DNA of 64,000 nucleotides from Streptomyces liangshanensis (GTDB lineage: Bacteria > Actinomycetota > Actinomycetes > Streptomycetales > Streptomycetaceae), in the NCBI RefSeq assembly GCF_011694815.1, contig NZ_CP050177.1, forward strand, positions 7,385,501-7,449,500, written 5' to 3'. The notes under the pieces are model-generated. The model did not search any database. It had not been told where the DNA came from and was given only the letters and a program-made list of their open reading frames with translations. Below are positions 59,950 to 64,000 of the stretch, in pieces. The position numbers were made by a program, and so were the translations under genes. The first letter of the stretch is position 1. The number at the start of each line of letters is the position of its first letter.

Positions 59950-60597
59950 ATGGATGTGACGGCGGACGAGACCGACCCCCGGGTACGCATGTGGTCACCC
60001 GTGTGCCACGCGGTGGCCCTGCTGCTCGGACCCTACGCCGAGGTCGTGCTGCACGACGTCCCGGAGGACGTGGTGCTGGGCGTCTGGAACCCGATGACGG
60101 ACCGGGGACCGGGCAGCCCCTCGCTCCTGGGGGAGCTGGAGCGGCTCGACCCCGCCGCCCGCGATGTCTTCGGACCGTACGGGAAACTGCTGGCCGACGG
60201 CCGCCGCCTGTCCTCCGTCAGCGCCGTCCTGCGGGACCCGGAGGGCGAGCCGTCCGCCGTGCTCTGCGTCAACCTCGACCGGACACCGCTGGAGGGCGCC
60301 GCCGCCCTCCTCGCCGGGTTCGGCGCCGCCGTGACGCCGCGCCCCGAGCCGCTGTTCGAGCAGGACTGGACCGAGCGCCTGCGGCACACCGTCGGTACGT
60401 TCGTCCGCGCCCGGGGCCGCCCCGTCGAGCGGCTCGCCCGCGAGGACCGCCTCGCGCTGGTCGGCGAGCTCGACGCGGACGGCATCTTCGCGGTGCGCCG
60501 CGCCGTCCCCGTGGTCGCCGACACCCTCAGGACATCCCGTTCGACCGTCTACTCCCTGCTCGCCGAGCACCGAGCGCAGAGGACCACCCGCCCATGA
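59950..60597 (+). CDS. YheO/DauR-type PAS-HTH transcriptional regulator
   Basis: A 215-residue regulator of the YheO family. The N-terminal PAS-like domain (about 10-120) shows VCHAVALLLGPYAEVVLHDV, DGRRLSSVSAVLRDPEG and AVLCVNLDRTPLEGA. The C-terminal helix-turn-helix (about 155-212) is REDRLALVGELDADGIFAVR, AVPVVADTLRTSRSTVYSLL. DauR, of this family, controls D-arginine breakdown in Pseudomonas. The start is 24 bases after a GGACA-TTT-TGTCC dyad that may be its own site. Its stop overlaps the aminotransferase start (ATGA), so it probably regulates amino-acid use by that enzyme. Confidence 0.9.
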   Translation: MDVTADETDPRVRMWSPVCHAVALLLGPYAEVVLHDVPEDVVLGVWNPMTDRGPGSPSLLGELERLDPAARDVFGPYGKLLADGRRLSSVSAVLRDPEGEPSAVLCVNLDRTPLEGAAALLAGFGAAVTPRPEPLFEQDWTERLRHTVGTFVRARGRPVERLAREDRLALVGELDADGIFAVRRAVPVVADTLRTSRSTVYSLLAEHRAQRTTRP

Positions 60598-61751
60598 CCC
60601 GCCCGCCCGCCGTCCTGCCCCACTTCCTGCCCGACTTCCGGCTCGAAACGTACTTCTCCCGCTGGGAGTTCACCGCCCGCCACCACCTGACCGCCTCCGA
60701 CGCGCAGACGATGCGGATGGCCGACCTGCTGGAGCTGGCGGACGACGAGGACCGGCACGCCTGGGAGACGCTGTCCCTCGGCTACACCGAGACGTTCGGC
60801 GATCCCGGCCTGCGCCGGGCGATCGCGGACACCTACACGCAGGCCGGCCCCGACGACGTGATCTGTTTCGCCGGCGCGGAGGAAGGCCTCTACCTGGCCA
60901 TGCACGCGCTGCTCGGGCCGGGCGACCACGCCGTGGTCGTCACCCCGAACTACCAGGCCGCCGAGACCGTACCCCTGTCGCTGTGCGAGGTCACCGGGGT
61001 GGCCCTGGACCCGGAGCGGGACTGGGCCCTGGACCTCGACCGGGTGGTGGCCGCGATCCGCCCCCGGACCAAGGTGGTCTCCGTCAACTTCCCCAACAAC
61101 CCCACGGGGAAGGTCGTCGACGCCGCCGACTTCGCCCGGCTCGCGGAACTGTGCGACGAACGGGGCATCCACCTGTTCAGCGACGAGGTCTACCGGGGCC
61201 TGGAACGTGACGGGACCCGCAGGCTGCCGCAGGCGGCGGACCTCTCGGAACGCGCCCTGTCCCTCAACGTCACCTCGAAGTCCCTCGGCCTGCCCGGCCT
61301 GCGGATCGGCTGGATCGCCTGCCGCGACCGGGAGGTGCGCTCCCGCCTGGAGCGGGCCAAGCACTACACCACCATCTGCAACTCCGCCCCCGCCGAGATC
61401 CTCGCCCGGATCGCGATCAAGGCGAGCACGCCCATCCTGGCGCGCAACCGCGCGGTCATCGACGCCAACCTGCCGTTGTTCGACGCGTTCTTCGCCGAGT
61501 TCCCCGACCTCTTCGAGTGGCGGGCCCCCGACGGCGGTTGCGTGGCGTACCCCCGCTACCGGGGAGCGGACGGCGTCGAGGAGTTCTGCGCCCGCCTCGT
61601 CGAGGAGGCCGGAGTCCTGCTGCTGCCCGCGAGCATCTACCGCTCCGCGCTCACGCCCACGCCGACGGACCGCTTCCGGGTCGGCGTCGGCCGCGCCGAC
61701 CCGGAACCGGCGCTCGCCGCCTTCTCGGCGTGGCTGCGCGAGCGCCGCTGA
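60594..61751 (+). CDS. class I/II PLP aminotransferase
   Basis: A 385-residue fold I aminotransferase. The substrate and cofactor sites are seen in CFAGAEEGLYLAMHALLGPG, VSVNFPNNPTGKVVDAADF (Asn binding the PLP ring), LFSDEVYRGLERD (Asp/Tyr) and LNVTSKSLGLPGLRIGWIAC, whose lysine near residue 230 forms the Schiff base. The C-terminal part ends RFRVGVGRADPEPALAAF with the carboxylate-binding arginine. It overlaps the YheO-type regulator by four bases. Relatives act on varied amino acids or capreomycidine-like substrates; which one cannot be told. Confidence 0.9.
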   Translation: MTRPPAVLPHFLPDFRLETYFSRWEFTARHHLTASDAQTMRMADLLELADDEDRHAWETLSLGYTETFGDPGLRRAIADTYTQAGPDDVICFAGAEEGLYLAMHALLGPGDHAVVVTPNYQAAETVPLSLCEVTGVALDPERDWALDLDRVVAAIRPRTKVVSVNFPNNPTGKVVDAADFARLAELCDERGIHLFSDEVYRGLERDGTRRLPQAADLSERALSLNVTSKSLGLPGLRIGWIACRDREVRSRLERAKHYTTICNSAPAEILARIAIKASTPILARNRAVIDANLPLFDAFFAEFPDLFEWRAPDGGCVAYPRYRGADGVEEFCARLVEEAGVLLLPASIYRSALTPTPTDRFRVGVGRADPEPALAAFSAWLRERR

Positions 61752-61848
61752 GCCTTCCGTCGTGGTCACGGCATTCCCTGTGATCGGGTGCGCCGGTACG
61801 TTGGGCGTCCGCACGCCCCACCGCCGCACACCACCAGGGGAGTCGCCC

Positions 61849-62604
61849 GTGTTCCGCATCAACCGGCCACGTACCGGGAGCCGTTCGTACGCGGCGGCCG
61901 TGGTCGCCGCCGTCACGCTCGCGGTGTCGATCGCCTTCGCGGCCCCCGCGTCGGCGCACGTGGAGGTCGAGGCGGCGGGCGCCCGGGCCCTCGACCGGAA
62001 CGTCACCCTGCGGTTCACGGCCGCGACCGAGTCCGACACGGCGGGCATCACCGCGCTGGAGGTGATCCTGCCCGACGGGATCGTCCCGGCCGACGTCACC
62101 TACGCCGGGGGCCCGCAGGGCTGGAAGCTCACGCCCACCGCCGAGGGCTACACCGTCTCGGGACCCGCGATGGCGCTCGGCCAGCCCGCCGCCTACGCGG
62201 TGACCGTACGGCAGCTCCCGTACCTCAAGTCCCTGTCCTTCAAGACGCTCCAGACGTACGCCGACGGCCGCGTCGACCGCTGGGTCGAGCCGGCCGCGCC
62301 CGCGGGGGAGCACGACGCCGCGCACGGCAAACCCGCGCCGGTCCTGGTGCTGGAGCCCGCCACCCCCGGCGCGAAGCCGGCCGCGACCGCCCCGGACGCC
62401 GGGGCCGCCACGTCGGCCCCCGCCGCCGCACCCGCGCCGGCCGCTCCCGGTGAGATCCCCGGAGCGTCGTCGCGGACCGGAGCGGCCGGGGAGAGCGCCG
62501 GCGGCGCGAACCCCGCCCTGATCATCGGCTTCGTGGTGGTCGTGGTGGCGCTGGTCGGCGGCATGTGGTGGTTCAGGCGCCGCGGGGGAGCGAGCCGGGC
62601 CTGA
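61849..62604 (+). CDS. YcnI-like (DUF1775) copper-binding membrane-anchored protein
   Basis: A 251-residue exported protein. The signal peptide ends FAAPASAHVEVEA, so the mature chain can start at or beside His, the copper ligand of YcnI proteins; PQGWKLTP supplies the partnering tryptophan. The domain continues with LRFTAATESDTAGITALEVI and SFKTLQTYADGRVDRWVEP. A Pro/Ala-rich linker and a C-terminal helix IIGFVVVVVALVGGMWWF with Arg tail anchor it. GTG 61849 has GGGGAG at six bases. No CopC/CopD partner lies here. The region between strands 3 and 6 is shorter than usual, so copper binding needs proof. Confidence 0.87.
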   Translation: MFRINRPRTGSRSYAAAVVAAVTLAVSIAFAAPASAHVEVEAAGARALDRNVTLRFTAATESDTAGITALEVILPDGIVPADVTYAGGPQGWKLTPTAEGYTVSGPAMALGQPAAYAVTVRQLPYLKSLSFKTLQTYADGRVDRWVEPAAPAGEHDAAHGKPAPVLVLEPATPGAKPAATAPDAGAATSAPAAAPAPAAPGEIPGASSRTGAAGESAGGANPALIIGFVVVVVALVGGMWWFRRRGGASRA

Positions 62605-62792
62605 ACCGGACGGCGCCTGGCGGACGGCGCCTGTCGGTCCGTCAGGCCGACCGTTCGGGGCGCCGCACGTGATTCGTTTCACAGAGTCGGTCGCCCCCGG
62701 GCAGGCATGGCACGGCGTGCCCCGGGCAGGCGCCTCACAGCCCACAGGTGGACCCCTACTGCCGCCGAGGCCCGACGAAGTGGAGAGTTACC

Positions 62793-63026
62793 GTGCTGAT
62801 GGCTCACCCCGCGATACTCCGGAACCTGGTGGAGCGGTACGAGGAACTCCAGGTCGCCAGGACAGGGCAGGACACCCTGGAGACCCGGCGGCGGCTCGAG
62901 GACGTCACCTACACCCTGTGCGTGTCCACCGGCACCCGGACGATCGAGGACGCGCTCAGAGTCGCGGAGGAGCAGTTGGCCGAGGCACTCGACCCGGCCG
63001 AGGCGGACGTACGGCTCACGGCCTGA
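62793..63026 (+). CDS. DUF5133 small protein
   Basis: A 77-residue cytoplasmic helical protein of the Streptomyces DUF5133 family. It opens MLMAHPAILRNLVERYEELQ (taking GTG as the first Met) and has YTLCVSTGTRTIEDALRVAE in the middle. GTG 62793 is chosen over ATG 62799 because GGAGAG lies six bases upstream and family members begin in the same way. Function unknown. Related proteins are repeatedly found next to regulatory genes in Streptomyces. Confidence 0.87.
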   Translation: MLMAHPAILRNLVERYEELQVARTGQDTLETRRRLEDVTYTLCVSTGTRTIEDALRVAEEQLAEALDPAEADVRLTA

Positions 63027-63073
63027 GCCGGACCACGACCCGGAGCGCGGCCGGGGCGCCGTGACCCGACCGG

Positions 63074-64000
63074 TCAGGCGGACCTCTCGTGGTGCCCGCG
63101 GTCGCCGTCCGGGCGCTCGCGCGGCACCAGCGTCGGATTCACGTTGCCGAGGACGGTCTCGCGGCTGACGACCACCCGGGCCACGTCGTCCCGGCTGGGC
63201 ACCTCGTACATCACGTTGAGCAGGACCTCTTCGAGGATCGCGCGGGCGGCCCTGGCGCCCGTACGGCGCAGGAGCGCCTGCTCCGCGATCGCGGCGACGG
63301 CCCCCTCCGTGAACTCCAACTCCACCCCGTCCAGGGCGAAGAGCTTCTGGTACTGCCGGACGAGCGCGTTGCGCGGCTCGGTCAGGATCCGCGTCAGAGC
63401 GGCCTCGTCCAGCGGCTGCACCGTCGTCACCACCGGCAACCGCCCGACGAACTCCGGGATGAGCCCGAACTTCAGCAGGTCCTCGGGCATGACGTCCGCG
63501 AAGGCGTCCGCCCCCTCACGCTCCTCCCGGGTGCGGACCGAGCCGCCGAACCCGATGCCCCGGTGCGCGGCCCGCTGCTCGATGATCCGCTCCAGGCCGG
63601 CGAAGGCGCCGCCCACGATGAACAGCACGCTGCCCGTGTCGATCTGGATGAACTCCTGGCCCGGTTGCTTGCGCCCGCCCTGCGGCGGCACGCTGGCCGT
63701 AGTCCCCTCCAGGATCTTCAACAGGGCCTGCTGGACGCCCTCTCCCGACACGTCACGGGTGATCGACGGGTTCTCGCTCTTACGGGTGATCTTGTCGATC
63801 TCGTCGATGTAGACGATGCCCGTCTGGGCCTTCTCCACGTCGAAGTCGGCGGCCTGGAGCAGCTTGAGGAGGATCGTCTCGACGTCCTCCCCGACATAGC
63901 CGGCCTCCGTGAGGGCCGTCGCGTCGGCGATCACGAACGGGACGTCCAGCATGCGCGCGAGGGTCTGGACGAGATACGTCTTGCCGCAGCCGGTCGGGCC
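63074..64000 (-). CDS. clpX: ATP-dependent Clp protease ATPase subunit ClpX, N-terminus beyond the window
   Basis: The last 308 residues of ClpX are visible; the gene leaves the window on the right, exactly at Walker [19 protein letters not shown]. Walker B is [20 protein letters not shown]; sensor and box motifs follow in [18 protein letters not shown], then the IGF-loop area [18 protein letters not shown], with [15 protein letters not shown] and [20 protein letters not shown] closing the C-domain. It unfolds tagged proteins for ClpP. The zinc domain is not visible. No clpP gene lies downstream, and the terminal part ([11 protein letters not shown]) differs from what I expect of the main Streptomyces clpX, so a second copy is possible. 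Confidence 0.92.
   Translation of the reverse strand, partial: GPTGCGKTYLVQTLARMLDVPFVIADATALTEAGYVGEDVETILLKLLQAADFDVEKAQTGIVYIDEIDKITRKSENPSITRDVSGEGVQQALLKILEGTTASVPPQGGRKQPGQEFIQIDTGSVLFIVGGAFAGLERIIEQRAAHRGIGFGGSVRTREEREGADAFADVMPEDLLKFGLIPEFVGRLPVVTTVQPLDEAALTRILTEPRNALVRQYQKLFALDGVELEFTEGAVAAIAEQALLRRTGARAARAILEEVLLNVMYEVPSRDDVARVVVSRETVLGNVNPTLVPRERPDGDRGHHERSA

Noticed and set aside
1..64000. CRISPR arrays, tRNA or rRNA genes, prophage
   Set aside because: No regularly spaced repeats of 25-40 bases, no cloverleaf or rRNA-like stretches, and no phage structural, integrase or lysis genes were recognised by eye. A covariance-model search would be the proper test for tRNAs.

Overview
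The window is high-GC actinobacterial chromosomal DNA and most likely comes from Streptomyces or a close relative. The evidence is the codon bias, the GTG/TTG starts, AfsR- and LuxR-type giant regulators, four SpoIIE-type PP2C phosphatases, an hsp18/rheA pair with the operator known from Streptomyces albus, and DUF5133 and DUF2267 proteins. No rRNA, tRNA, CRISPR array, prophage or intact insertion sequence was seen.

Layout. (1) 1-2.8 kb: end of an SDR-type NAD(P)-binding gene, then the PTS-dependent dihydroxyacetone kinase genes dhaK-dhaL-dhaM, all on the minus strand. (2) 3.2-23.2 kb: a stress-response district. It holds two SRPBCC proteins, an FdhF/YdeP molybdopterin oxidoreductase, a large KatE-type catalase, two SpoIIE phosphatases, a STAS antagonist, one intact and one decayed SigB/SigF-family sigma factor, a methyltransferase/CDGSH/haem-oxygenase-like operon, a spore-photoproduct-lyase-like radical SAM protein, a MerR regulator, DUF2267, Hsp18 with its repressor RheA, and a transaldolase fused to an extra C-terminal domain. 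Several genes end in perfect hairpin terminators. (3) 23.2-28.1 kb: a transposase remnant, a small secreted protein, an AfsR-type regulator and a cluster of broken gene pieces. (4) 28.1-34.4 kb: a VOC protein, a GNAT-Nudix fusion, an MMPL transporter, a GNAT enzyme and a SolA-like amine oxidase. (5) 34.4-44 kb: a probable organosulfur/cysteine region. Three flavin-dependent (LLM) monooxygenases and a cysteine/cystathionine synthase sit with two 44-46-residue leader peptides ending in the actinobacterial RRHVDL(L/C)R...LC signature, each followed by a C-rich untranslated stretch. (6) 44-50 kb: a XylFGH-like sugar ABC transporter behind a sensor phosphatase. (7) 50-57.7 kb: a TetR-controlled MFS pump, a beta-propeller lipoprotein, and an AtuA/DUF4387/MFS/GntR module with two matching operator sites. 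(8) 57.8-64 kb: a membrane SpoIIE phosphatase, a YheO-type regulator with an aminotransferase, a YcnI-like protein, DUF5133 and the C-terminal part of ClpX.

How the parts work together. The 6-23 kb genes fit a general-stress regulon of the SigB/RsbU type: phosphatases and an antagonist feed a sigma factor whose targets defend against peroxide, heat and DNA damage. The 34-44 kb genes fit sulfur scavenging under translational attenuation by leader peptides. The strongest candidates for undescribed biology are the transaldolase fusion, the methyltransferase-CDGSH-diiron-like operon, the paired leader-peptide units, and the AtuA/DUF4387 pathway of unknown substrate.
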